The translations under genes were made by a program, and so were the position numbers. 64,000 nt of DNA from Guillardia theta CCMP2712 (lineage: Eukaryota > Cryptophyceae > Pyrenomonadales > Geminigeraceae). Positions 1-14,222 of this stretch are shown in pieces; positions within the stretch are counted from its first letter, which is position 1; the number at the start of each line of letters is the position of its first letter. The stretch lies in contig NW_005434636.1 of the NCBI RefSeq assembly GCF_000315625.1, positions 269,298-333,297 on the forward strand. Direction: 5' to 3'. The notes beneath the pieces are model-generated. The model was not told where the DNA came from. It saw only the letters and a list, made by a program, of their open reading frames with translations, and did no database searches.

Positions 1-1
1 G

Positions 2-175
2 GCTGCAACCGCCGCCATTGTGATGATGTTCCTGTGCACCATCGCGGCTCTTCGTCGGTACGAACCTGAGGCGGACTCTACCGCAAGTTTCAGTGCCGCT
101 GGCCCACTCCGAATTATCGCCGGGGCCCGTGGGTACAGTACCCCTACCCCTTCGATGGGGATCAATCTCAAATAA
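2..175 (+). CDS. C-terminal exon of an unidentified gene (partial)
   Basis: An open frame enters from the left edge and ends at TAA 173-175, giving 57 residues. It begins with a hydrophobic stretch (AAIVMMFLCTIAAL) followed by an Arg/Glu-rich hydrophilic tail, which suggests a final membrane helix and a short exposed tail. The sequence AAATAAAC overlaps the stop and could act as a poly(A) signal. The 5' part lies outside the window. I do not recognise the protein. It could also be an accidental open frame, because it is short and no domain is visible. Confidence 0.35.
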   Translation, partial: AATAAIVMMFLCTIAALRRYEPEADSTASFSAAGPLRIIAGARGYSTPTPSMGINLK

Positions 176-363
176 ACACTCACAGAAGGCTGCCCTCACT
201 GGCTGAATTTCATATCTGGGCTTCTAATCAAATAGCTGTATCCTCTGGTGTATTGACAAAAAACCCCGGGGACCACAAGAGAAATTTCGTTTGTACCCCT
301 ACAAGCAAGGGTGGGAGGATGCCTCTTCGGTGGTCTCCTCTGAAAGGTCGTTGTCGATTCGCA

Positions 364-1571
364 ATGGCCTTCGCTGGACCCATGCGCCACTTGCTCCAGG
401 TGAGATGTCAATGTCGTACTCCAGTGCTCCTACTCCTCTACATGCATATCTTTCCACACACTTCCTGATCATTGCCCATTGTATCTGCATCAACAAGTTT
501 CTCGTGGAATTTTCCGTGCCCTCTCATTCGCAGCCTTGTGGGGGTTGTTTGGGGTACCGTCTGTAGAACAATCCTCCTTCTGTATGATTGTCTTGGTGTA
601 TAGAATTCGTTTTGTTTTCGTTGTGAAGACTTCAAATGCTATTGTCATCGGATTGTTGACGAGATTATGCAAACTGACGCCATACAAATTTCTTTTTCGG
701 GGGTCCCTTGTTTAGTTTAGCACATGTTGCCGTGAGCAAGCGCATTCTAATGCAGATAACAGGAGGCCGAAGAGGCTGCCGCCGCAACGGAGCCCACCGT
801 CACCTTCCCTGATGACTACCCCAACTCCGTCAGGCACTTTCTCCTCATCGGATTCTTGGGCATGTTCATCGGAGCCATTGTGTTCTTCTACATGGGTATC
901 TCCCGCAAGGTCAACACAGTGATGCACGTCCTCACCTTCTTTATCGCTGCTGTTTCTGCTTGCTCCTACTATGCCGAGTGGGCTGGTCTCGGTGTCGAGT
1001 ACAAGACCACCGACACCACTCCCCGTGTCATCTTCTGGGCTCGCTACCTTGACTGGGTTGTCACTGGACCTGTAAGATATTATTCTCGCATGCTGCAGTG
1101 AGCTGACTTTGTTTTCCTCAGCTCATCCTCACTGACTTGGCTCTCCTCTCCAAGTCTGACACCCCCACCATCATCTCTTTGGTTGGCAACATGGTCCTCT
1201 ACGTCATCTGCGGCCTCATTGGAGCCCTCACCGTGGCCCCTTACAAGTACATGTGGTGGGTTGCCGGACTGATCTTCTTGATCATCGTCTTCATGCTCCT
1301 CCTCCAGCGCCTCAACAACGCTGAGGGATATGGCGGAGATGCTCTCAAGGGCTTGACCTGGCTCACCATCCTTGTGTGGATTGTCTACCCCATCGTCTGG
1401 ATTGTCGGATCTGAGGGCACTGGAGCTTTGGGTCTTTCCCAGGAGGTCGGCATTCTCACCATTGCTGATTTGATTGCCAAGATCGGCTTCGGCTTCTACC
1501 TTTTGGCCAACGTTGATGCTCCTGAGTCTGAGTCTGTTCCCCTCAACCAGTCCTCCCAGCAGTACGTTTAA
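364..1571 (+). CDS. Type-1 (microbial) rhodopsin, copy 1
   Basis: Seven-helix retinal protein, 264 aa in three exons: 364-399, 763-1071 and 1122-1571 (introns of 363 and 50 nt, both GT-AG, phase 0). Helix C reads RYLDWVVTGPLILTD, giving Arg82, Asp85, Thr89 and Asp96 by bacteriorhodopsin numbering, the full proton-pump DTD set. Helix F has YPIVW. GSEGTG and the later SQE place acidic residues at the 194 and 204 positions of the proton-release group. Helix G has DLIAK, with the counter-ion Asp212 and the retinal-binding Lys216. The C-terminus after helix G is short. By motif it is a light-driven outward proton pump. Cryptophyte bacteriorhodopsin-like cation channelrhodopsins share the same triad, so channel activity cannot be excluded. 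The start was chosen because MAFAGPMRHLLQ matches the first exon of the 57-kb copy. Confidence 0.92.
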
Positions 1572-2440
1572 GCTGTGAAACATCTTTCACTGCGTTGTTA
1601 GAGCAGATTCTGTGAAGTTACTCTTTAAAACACGAATTTTTCGAAATGTAGTTTTGTTCCTGTTCCTTACGATCTTGTGGCATCATCGCGGCGGTTCGGC
1701 CCGGCGTGACCTCAGTTCACAGAGTCTATCTGACGAATTATTTAACAGTGTAAAGAGTCTTCTTGCTGATTTGCTCCGAAAGTCGTGCGGTGGTACAGAC
1801 TGACACATCACAGAATTGAATATCACGGTGGCGCGCCGTGTCGGATCGGACGGTTATCCGGGGCGGCGCCGCCGCAGCCTGCCGCCGGGCCGCGTGAGGC
1901 CGTCCGGCGTTCAACGGTCCGGAGTTCGGACCACTGTGACAACGGTGATGGCAGCCGGGCCCACCTGGGAGAGAGATCACTCAACTTTCAGCCTCAGACC
2001 GGGCCGGGGCCGGGGCCCCCGGGCCGGCGGCAGGGACTGAAACCGTGATGCTGAGAACTGACCGTCGCGCGAGTACCGTACGGTACGCCGTCACAAGTTC
2101 TGCCACCCGGAGCGATCGGGCCCCGGGGCCCGCTAAACTTCCACTTGAGGGACTCGGACTCCGATGCCGCCGGCACTGCGGCAGGGCCGTGCCATGATCG
2201 ATGGCATGATGGCATCCTGATCGGACATGATCATCCGATCGGATGGCATCCTGATCGGACATCGGATGATGGCACTGATCGGATCGGACTCGGACTCCGG
2301 CGGGTTCCCCCTATATCTGCGTGACTTTGGCATAGTACAAGTCTAACAAACTTGTGCTCCGTCAGGCTTCCGAAGTTCGGAGCCGGGCCGGCCCGGGCCC
2401 GGGCCCGGGCCCGGCGGGCCGGGCAGCCGGCCCTGTAGAA
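1572..2440. repeat. GC-rich palindromic island, no gene seen
   Basis: The spacer after rhodopsin copy 1 contains no convincing coding frame. From about 1840 it is a mosaic of GC-rich palindromic strings: GGGCCCGGGCCC types at 1995-2030 and 2390-2425, GTACCGTACGGTAC near 2075, and repeated GATCGGAC/CCGATC units at 2215-2300. Similar islands recur near 10.86, 29.9, 39.6 and 46.35 kb. Open frames crossing it are Arg/Gly/Pro-rich by composition only. Confidence 0.6.
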
Positions 2441-2583
2441 GAGGATTCAGCAGAGGAAGAAGGCCTAGAGGGTGGGGTACTCTATGAAGGCACCGGGGGT
2501 AGAGGGGGGTAGGGGTTTACACCGGGGGATGAGGGCACCAGCGGCCGCCGAAACGAGGGAGACATGCAACGAGAGCAGGACTG

Positions 2584-2630
2584 AGAAGGAGGAGGAGAAG
2601 GAGGAGGAGGAGGAGGAGGAGGAGGAGGAA

Positions 2631-2669
<39 letters not shown>

Positions 2670-2690
2670 GAGGAGGAGGAGTCAGAAAAG
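2584..2690. repeat. Triplet microsatellites (GGA)n and (GTA)n
   Basis: Tandem GGA triplets run from about 2588 to 2630, followed by about eleven AGT/GTA triplets to 2668 and GGA again to 2680. The tract lies in the spacer upstream of the amidohydrolase. The Ser/Tyr-run open frames it creates are artefacts. Confidence 0.9.
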
Positions 2691-2974
2691 AGCAGGAAAA
2701 GGGCGAAAAGGAAAGGCATAGAGTTCAGAGGGAAAGGAAAGGAAAGGAAAGGAGGGGATGCATATAGAAATTCTATAAAGGAGCATAGGGTTTGGGGCCA
2801 GTTGATGGCAGGCAGAGGCCAGGGTGAATGCTACATGAAACTTACCGTATGCAACACATTTTTCTCTTTCACGTTCCATAATTCATCAGAGTTTGATGTC
2901 TGTCAGTAGCTGCAGCTGCCTCCCCCCCTCCACGAATTTCTCGGTATGCTCATTTACGATGACGTGCAGGAAGC

Positions 2975-5172
2975 ATGCCCAAGCAGATCTTATCCGCAGG
3001 ATGGGTTGTGCCCATCGTTCCCTCGGGGCTCGTGCTCGAGGATCACTCCATCGTCGTCGAGGATGAGCAGATCCTGGATGTTCTCCCCACCAAAGAGGTG
3101 TCGGGCAAGTACCCAGACGTCCCCGTCACCTTCTCCAGTCCCTCCAGCGTTCTCATGCCGGGGTTCGTAAACTGCCACACCCACTCTGCCATGACACTGC
3201 TGAGGGGGCTGGCGGATGACCTGGAGCTCATGCCCTGGCTCAACAATCACATCTGGCCGGCTGAAGGAAAGTTCGCCGGGGCCGAGTTCGTGGAGGACGG
3301 GACGAGGGTGGCGATGGCGGAGATGATCAAGGGAGGGACGACTTGCTTCAATGACATGTACTTCTTCCCCGCTGAGATCGCCAAGGTCGCAGAGGAAGGA
3401 GGCATGCGAGCCTTCGTCGGCCTCATCTGCATCGGCTTCCCCTCCTCCTACTGCGGCAGCCCTGACAAGAGCATGGAGGAGAATATCAAGGCGTACATCG
3501 GCAAGGGCATGGAGATCAGGGAGGAAGTGATGTCCAAGTTGGCTCGTGTGAGGCCGACGATCGCCCCCCATGCTCCCTACACGTGCGGTGAAGAGGGGAT
3601 GAAGTACGCAGGGGAGAAGGCGAGGGAGCTCAAGGTCCCTTTCCACATCCACCTGCACGAGACGAGCGGCGAGTGCAGCGACTGGATGGACAACAAGAGC
3701 GAGCGGCCGCTGAAGACGCTGGAGAGGTTGGGGCTGGTGGACGAGAGGCTGGTGGCTGTGCACATGACCCAGCTGGACGACGAGGAGATCGAGCTGCTGG
3801 CAAAGAGAGGGGTAAGGGAGGGGATGGGGATACTTGTGTGGGCCGGGGGTGGGCGAGAAAGGGAAAGGGAGGAAGGAGGAAGGAGGAGTGAAAGGGGAGA
3901 GGGAAGAAGGGGAGGGAAGAAGGGGAGGGGAGTATGTCCTGAGGACACTGATGGTGCTTGCAGGCCAACGTGATTCACTGCCCTGAGTCGAACATGAAGC
4001 TCGCTTCCGGCGCTTGCCCTGTGTGGAAGTTGATGAAGAAAGGCGTCAACATGGGGCTGGGAACTGACGGGTGAGGAGGAAGGAAGGGAGAGACAAGGCT
4101 GGAGAGGGTCGGATGAGGGGAGGAGGGAACAGGGGAAGAGAGGAGAAGGATGGAAGAGGAGACGGGGGGAGAAGGGGGTGAAAAGGAGCAAGAGAGGAGA
4201 AGGGGAGGGAGTTGTTGTAGTTGTTGTTGTAGTTGTTGTTGTGGTGGTGGTGGTGGTGGTGGTGGTGGTGGTGAGGAGGAGGAGGAGGGAGGAGGAGGAG
4301 GAGGAGGAGGAGGAGGAGGAGGAGGAGGAGAAGGGAGAGGAGATTGATNNNNNNNNNNNNNNNNNNNNNNNNNNNNNNNNNNNNNNNNNNNNNNNNNNNN
4401 NNNNNNNNNNNNNNNNNNNNNNNNNNNNNNNNNNNNNNNNNNNNNNNNGGTTAACATGGACGGTCTTGAGTCAAGTCCCATGTACAACATCATCTCTCAC
4501 CTCGTTTACTGCACTGGCCGAACACAGGTGACAAATGTTGTTGTTGTGGTGGTGATGGTGGTAGAGGTGGAGGAGGGAGCGAAGGAGGGTGGGGACGAGG
4601 AGGGAGAGGAGGGAGAGGAGGGAAGAATCAGAGGAGGTTGAGGAGGAGAGGGAAGAGAGGAGGAGGGAGAGGAGGAGGAGGATGAGGTCAGTGGTGGAGG
4701 GAGAGGATGACGGTCATGAGCTCAGGTCACTGACGTGTGGGTCGATGGCCAACGTTTGCTACAAGAACGCAAGCTGACAACTCTTGATGAAGAGAGCTTG
4801 AAGCAGAAGGTGCGAGGGGGAGGAGGAGGAGGAGGAGGAGGAGGAGGTGGTGGTGGTGGTGGTGGTGGTGGAGGAGGAGGAGGAGTAGGATGAGGCAGAG
4901 GCAGAGGCAGAGGCAGTGGCAGAGGAGCAGGAGGAGTAGGAGGAGGGAGAGGGAAATGAGGGAGAGGAAGAGGAGGGAGAGAAAGATGAGAAGGAGATGA
5001 GGAGTTTTAGTGTGGCGAGGAGGAGCAGAGAGGGAGGTGCGGTGGAAGAGGGGCAGGAGGGGCAGGAGGGGGAGAGGAAATTAGGGATGGAGAAGGAGTT
5101 TGACTTGAACGATTGCAGGCTCATGCATGGGGCACGAAGATCAAAGAATCAAGTTTTCACAAGATCGGATGA
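2975..5172 (+). CDS. Amidohydrolase of the MTA/S-adenosylhomocysteine deaminase type
   Basis: Metal-dependent amidohydrolase of the TRZ/ATZ-MtaD group. Known members deaminate 5'-methylthioadenosine or S-adenosylhomocysteine in methionine salvage, probably in the cytosol. Exons: 2975-3811; 3964-4070; one that enters from the N gap and ends at 4527; 4726-4809; 5119-5172. Visible motifs are the metal site [13 protein letters not shown], a second histidine cluster [20 protein letters not shown] and the metal-binding GTDG. The last exons give YCTGRTQ, then VTDVWVDGQ, the usual C-terminal strand of the family. About 90 residues after GTDG are hidden by the 100-N gap. Introns are filled with GTT, GGT and GGA triplets. 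The stop lies 118 bp from the stop of the convergent deubiquitinase. Substrate assignment is by family only. Guanine or cytosine deaminase-like activity is less likely given [12 protein letters not shown]. Confidence 0.85.
4204..4348. repeat. Intronic GTT/GGT/GGA triplet tract next to assembly gap
   Basis: Successive blocks of GTT/GTA, GGT and GGA triplets fill the intron that begins at 4071 and run straight into the N gap. The repeat is probably why the assembly broke here. Confidence 0.85.
4349..4448. other. Assembly gap of 100 N
   Basis: Exactly 100 N, the conventional placeholder for a gap of unknown size. It removes the middle of the amidohydrolase, between the GTDG exon and the exon beginning before MDGLESS. 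Confidence 0.99.
4817..4885. repeat. Intronic GGA/GGT triplets
   Basis: GGA triplets, about nine GGT triplets, then GGA again, inside the last intron (4810-5118) of the amidohydrolase. The purine-rich strand is the sense strand. Confidence 0.85.
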
Positions 5173-5289
5173 GAACCGCTTGAGAGAAGAATAAGAAGAA
5201 GAATAAGAAAGAGGAGGAGAGATGCTGCGGCGAAGAAGGCTGGACCCTATCGACACGAACTAGGAGATGAAGACATTAAGTTTGATCCC

Positions 5290-8369
<3,080 letters not shown>

Positions 8370-8737
8370 GGCCGGCCGCCTTCCGAAGGTGGAACTCCCA
8401 ATAAAAGGGTCTAGTACCGGTATTTTTGTGGAATATCTTGGGGGTACCTTTTCAGGAGGGGGTGGGTGAGTTTGCAGGAAATCGCAATGGCAGCAAGGCG
8501 GCGACCAGGTTTAAGGATAATTAACTCAGCCTGTGCAATGATGACAATCGTGAAACCACCATAGCCTATCAGAGCATTGTAAGATCTATATCATGGTATC
8601 AATCATTTGAATGTCATCGTAGCAGTGTTTAATATTTTCTACAATACGCATTCTCTTTTTTCGACTTGCAACCAGCAATGCTACGCAATCCCCGGAACCG
8701 TTGCATATTACGTATTAATCCTTCATCTCATTGCCCT

Positions 8738-9526
8738 GATTTAGCATACACTCGCTTTCGATTGTTCTTCTGCGTACTATTGCCAGGCTCCACATCATGA
8801 TCAGATCCATCCCGTGCATTGAAAGCTTCAAGGTCGTGCGGTTTGCTCAGGACAATTCGCTTCTTCGAATGCTCGTATACAAAAGGCAGGTTTGGATCCA
8901 CCTTTTTAGATAATTCTATGCATGTCTGATTGAATTATCTCAGAAAATCCTTCTTGTTCAGATGGCCGATCAAGGACCACAGATTCTCTACACTATCCGT
9001 GCAGCTTCGCAATCTTCGAATTGTTTACAAAACCCAGGATTGATAATCGTCTTGTCCATCGCCAATACATGAATACCTTCTACAAGGTTAAAATTCATCT
9101 CACCGTAATCATGCAAAACCTTGCTGCAGATTCTTGACCTGTTTAGATCACGTGTCTTCATGTCTGCACTCTGCAGCTTATGAAGAGTAGATATGGACGG
9201 TAGAGGCAAGTTATGCAAAGCCTGATCAGAATGGAAGTTTCCCGTATACTTGTTCTCTGGCCCTGACAGTAAACGCAAGATGCTCCCATCGCAAGCATTG
9301 AGCTATGTTTGAATGAGGTTCCGAGACAGGCACATAAAAATTCCATACTGCTAATATCGGTTTGTGTAAGAGCTGAGTTGTTGGGTTGAATGAATGAGGC
9401 TGTGCTGCTCTGTATTTTGATATTGCTTTTCTCAATATGGCTCTTTGATTTTTTATAACGTGAATGTGTTGATTGGTTTACAAAGAATTTATGGCAAACT
9501 GAACATTCTATCATTATTGTATTCAT
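8738..9526 (-). pseudogene. Decayed zinc-finger-like ORF, possibly transposon-derived
   Basis: This lies in a strikingly A+T-rich island. The minus strand shows protein-like segments broken by stops and frame changes. They are, in order, a Cys-x2-Cys segment (ECSVCHKFF), a stretch ending ARIV at about 8990, then ENLWSLIGHLNKKDF and VDPNLPFVYEHSKKR, ending at the stop 8738-8740. At least one in-frame stop (after FLR) and one frame shift separate them. ENLWSLI recalls the IENLW motif near the end of Tc1/mariner transposases, but no catalytic triad can be assembled by eye, so that idea is weak. No splice sites restore one frame cleanly. It is best read as a relic. Confidence 0.45.
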
Positions 9527-9974
9527 GTAATAATGTCATGCTTAAAAGATTTATTGATATAGAGCATAACACTCTTTGTACATACGACGTGGGGTATCTA
9601 CTAGGTATATCAAACCAAAGTTTAGCCTTCAGCAAGATGTACCCTCCAAAAACCAAAATGTTTGGGTTAGGGAGCTGGGAATTCACAGATGCCAATCTCC
9701 GACTTGCCCCAGACATTGGGACCCCGAATTGGCCGGCTATCGGCCTTCCTCTGCCTGTGAAATTTAATTACCCAAAACCATTTTAAAGTTAAATCATGAT
9801 GTGTATATTGTAATCAACTTGTGAGGTAACACCACTGTTACAGTGATAAATCATAATATAGCTGATAAGATTTCAAATTTTGGTTTTGTTGATAATACGC
9901 ACCAATTTAAATAAAAATAATCGATAATCAATCATACCTTGTATCTTTCTTGAAGATGCTTATAGAATTTGTCT

Positions 9975-10466
9975 TCATTGAAGTTTAGTATGATTTTCAA
10001 CATTCTTTGTCAATCTTCTAATGATTCTTTGTGAGACTGGTTCAAGACCTTCTTCCGCATCATAATGACGATCAATCAGACCCATATCTCTCTCTTCAAT
10101 ATCAAGGCAAACTATTTTGAATAGAGATTTTAGGTGTTCACGCAACAGCTTGTTTCTTTCTTTTGAGTCATCTTCATTTCTTGTTGCTTCTTCATTCATT
10201 CGTCTTTTGCTTGGGTTGTTTAGATGAATTCATGTCTTCTCATGGCGTAAGTATGATTTCTCATTTTGGAAAGTCTTATTGCAAACTTTACATTCGGTCA
10301 TGCCTTTTCTTATATATAAGTCTCTATATTGCTTATATCTGCTTAATTTTGATATAAAGAGTTCTTGTGAAATTACATCAAAAATACCTAAATTTGGTTT
10401 TTGCAACATTCTCTCTGTATGTTTAGGTGTGAAGTGTGTGACATTATAACATTGAGGAAACAGCAA
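9975..10466 (-). pseudogene. C2H2-finger-like ORF interrupted by an in-frame TGA
   Basis: One minus-strand frame runs from ATG 10464-10466 to a stop at 9975, broken only by TGA at 10230-10232. Before the stop it carries ECKVCNKTFQNEKSYLRHEKT-like C2H2 spacing (Cys-x2-Cys-x12-His), with the second His five residues after the first, beyond the TGA. After the stop it is Glu/Arg/Lys-rich (RNKLLREHLKSL). It resembles the Cys-x2-Cys segment at 9500, so the island may hold two decayed relatives. Readthrough, recoding or a real pseudogene are all possible; a pseudogene is the simplest reading. Confidence 0.4.
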
Positions 10467-10548
10467 ATAATGTTATGAGATTGATCAAGAAAGAGGTAGA
10501 ATCACACAAATACAAACCTAATCGGATTTCCTTATCATATTTCCAGTC

Positions 10549-10809
10549 ATGAAATCTAATCCGCTTGCCATTGAGTTGGAGAGCAAGCCGAGTCAACAGT
10601 TTAACAGTTTTTGGTTGGAGCGATACAGTGATCAAGACTACAAGCAGTATGCTGTCTTACACAAGCATGAAGAAGGTCAGATCATTGACACATCCATGTC
10701 GAAGGACGCTTCGAGGATAATGAGCATCAGGGCATCAAAGGGTGATGGCAGAAAGGTTGTCTTCATATTGAACTGCACTGAATCATACTGCTTTCAAACT
10801 CAACTTTGA
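10549..10809 (+). CDS. Hypothetical 86-aa ORF
   Basis: An uninterrupted frame of mixed composition (LAIELESKPSQQF near the start, ending CFQTQL). It lies in the A+T-rich island and ends inside the first copy of a 14-bp repeated motif. No domain is recognised. It may be another fragment of the same decayed element. Confidence 0.25.
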   Translation: MKSNPLAIELESKPSQQFNSFWLERYSDQDYKQYAVLHKHEEGQIIDTSMSKDASRIMSIRASKGDGRKVVFILNCTESYCFQTQL

Positions 10810-10841
10810 GTAAAGGATTTTTAACTTAACTTTGAGTAAAG
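10802..10841. repeat. Two copies of the motif AACTTTGAGTAAAG
   Basis: Copies at 10802-10815 and 10828-10841, separated by 12 bp. The same 14-mer occurs in reverse complement at 24038-24051 and 29808-29821. A GC-rich island begins 11 bp downstream. Confidence 0.8.
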
Positions 10842-10851
10842 AAAGGATGAA

Positions 10852-10942
10852 TGCCCCGGGCCCGGCCTCGGCGGCCCGGATCACAGAGTCGCGGCCGGGC
10901 GGGCGGATCACCGGGCGGCCGGCCGGTGCGGCAGTGCACTGA
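10852..10942. repeat. GC-rich palindromic island
   Basis: A short, very GC-rich block (CCCCGGGCCCGG, GGGCGGCCGGCCGG) that abruptly follows A+T-rich DNA. Its composition matches the islands near 2.0, 29.9, 39.6 and 46.35 kb. Confidence 0.6.
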
Positions 10943-12479
<1,537 letters not shown>

Positions 12480-12497
12480 TGATGTTATCACCAAGTC

Positions 12498-12503
12498 AAT
12501 AAA
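12498..12503 (+). terminator. AATAAA poly(A) signal of polyubiquitin
   Basis: A canonical hexamer 19 bp after the polyubiquitin stop codon. Confidence 0.6.
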
Positions 12504-13088
12504 GTCTTGAGGACATCTGGTGGTTCATTATTGATTCAAAGGATTCTTAGACCTCGAGTTCTTCCAACACTTCACACTGCACTGGTCGTACGTAAACTCG
12601 AAAATGTTGGAGCACAAGACTGCAGTCCGAGGGCTTCGGGGTTGACAGCTGTAGGGAAGGTGGACGCTGGTATGCAAGAGGCCCTAAAAACAAGGTAAGA
12701 ACGCACATACAGTCGTCTTCATCCTTTCACCTGGCAACTTCTTTGAAGCCGTTGAGGGTTTCCGACATAGTCATCATGCCAGTCACAACCCCTGTGATTC
12801 CCGTCATTCCGAGTCTCTGCTCAAATCCTCACAGCCATACCGGATGGGATGGCTGGTGACGTGGAAGCTCCGCCAAAAAGCCCGGCCATGGTCCAGACGA
12901 TGATTGACCTTGCATAACAGCATTACAAAGAAGCTGGAGACTATAGTAGACTACCATCCAGCGAGGGCGAGATCAGTTCTCGGAGCACCTGAGAGCTTGT
13001 TACACGGATCACAACATAACCTGACCAAGCATGCCTGCCCATCCCAGAAACAAGCCGAAGGCTGCGCCAAGGGAACCACCTAGGGATC
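12504..13088. other. Spacer without a recognised gene
   Basis: Both flanking genes end here (polyubiquitin on +, SDR on -). I found no coding frame with supporting splice sites and no repeat. It probably contains the two 3' UTRs. Confidence 0.4.
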
Positions 13089-14222
13089 TCACCCACAGGG
13101 ATGTGAAAGCGGGCTGATCAAACAACAAGTTACAGCAAGCAGAGAGCTAAACTTCGCAAAGTCAACCTGTGCAAGGATCAAGTGCCGGGTGCAGAGAGAA
13201 TTTCTCTTGGATCTACTTTTCTGAAAGGAACGACATTGAATTTCACATGACAGCAGTGTGATCTGACCTTGTCGATCGGTTGGTATGGAAATGGATCTCC
13301 GATAACCTGCAAAGTTGTCAGCAGCAACCAGCAGACTAAATTTGTCAGACCTTCGTGTACTGCAAGCTCGGATCGCATCTCCCGAGCTGCGGTCGGTCAA
13401 TGAGATGGGTGATAACGGTTGCTGCATCGCGAGCATGGATGAAGTGCGTGGAAGGAGCGAGTCCTGTGAACTCAAGCGTGCGGGAAAGGATAGCCTGTAA
13501 AGTACACTGAGACAGGGAAGGCAGCACAAGGCCGGCACCTCTTCAAACAGTCTCGCAGCTCCGTTCTTGCGCGGGCCGAGCACGACACAGGGGTAGAGAA
13601 CAGTGAGCCTGTACCTCAAGTCTTCTCTGCCCAGGATCTCCTTGAGAGCTGCAGCCTTTGACTTGATGTAGTTCATGTGAATCCCCTCCATTTTACTCTC
13701 ATCGTATCTGACGGAGAACCTTCGTAGCTTTTCTTCCGAATTGATCAGACAGGCTGAAGAAGCGTAGAATATCTGAGCTCTTTGATTCGCGCAGTTTAAC
13801 ACGCTCATCAGTCCCTTCACGTTCACTCTGAAACAATCGTTTCCTCCCCAGCTGCTCTCAGTCAGATGTCTGAACTTCAGAGGGGAGATACCTCACCAGC
13901 ACGCTAGCAACACGAGGCAGTCTGCCCTCCTCACTTCGCTCCTGTACAGCTCCTCGTCGCAAATGTCACCGATCACCAACGCCAGCCTTTTCCTGTCAGG
14001 ACCATAGAGTCACTTGTTCATCCGTCCTTCGTGCCTTGAGAACCTGGCCTCGTCTTTGACGGACTTGGGCAGCTGAAGTGACTTGGGATCTCGTACAAGG
14101 CAGACGATGTTGTGCTTGGTCGTTTGTAGGAGAGAGGTTACAACCCATCGACCGATGCCTCCTGTCGCGCCTGTGACGAAGATCCTCTTCCTCCTCCATT
14201 CAGCTCCTTGTTCCTGCCCCAA
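13089..14222 (-). CDS. NAD(P)-binding epimerase/dehydratase-like protein (extended SDR)
   Basis: Starts at ATG 14220-14222 with a Rossmann fold: RIFVTGATGGIGRWV (Gly-x2-Gly-x2-Gly). The next exon gives LALVIGDICDEELY and RADCLVLLAC, the acidic-residue and strand-4 region. Then follow GGNDCFRVNVKGL, an FYASSA strand with the active-site Ser, and YIKSK, the catalytic Tyr-x3-Lys. Downstream are LYPCVVLGPRKNGAARLF and STHFIHARDAATVITHL, typical of extended SDRs that work on nucleotide sugars or isoprenoid/flavonoid-like substrates. Introns of about 44-47 nt restore the frame each time. The last exon, after PIDK, is less certain. There is no targeting peptide, so it is probably cytosolic. The substrate is unknown. 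Confidence 0.8.

Noticed and set aside
1785-2333. Arg/Pro/Gly-rich open frames on both strands
   Set aside because: They are caused by GC-rich palindromic DNA in which stop codons are rare. No conserved motif is present.
3577-4191. 204-codon minus-strand open frame opposite the amidohydrolase
   Set aside because: It is the shadow of a GC-rich exon and a purine-rich intron; the plus strand carries all catalytic motifs.
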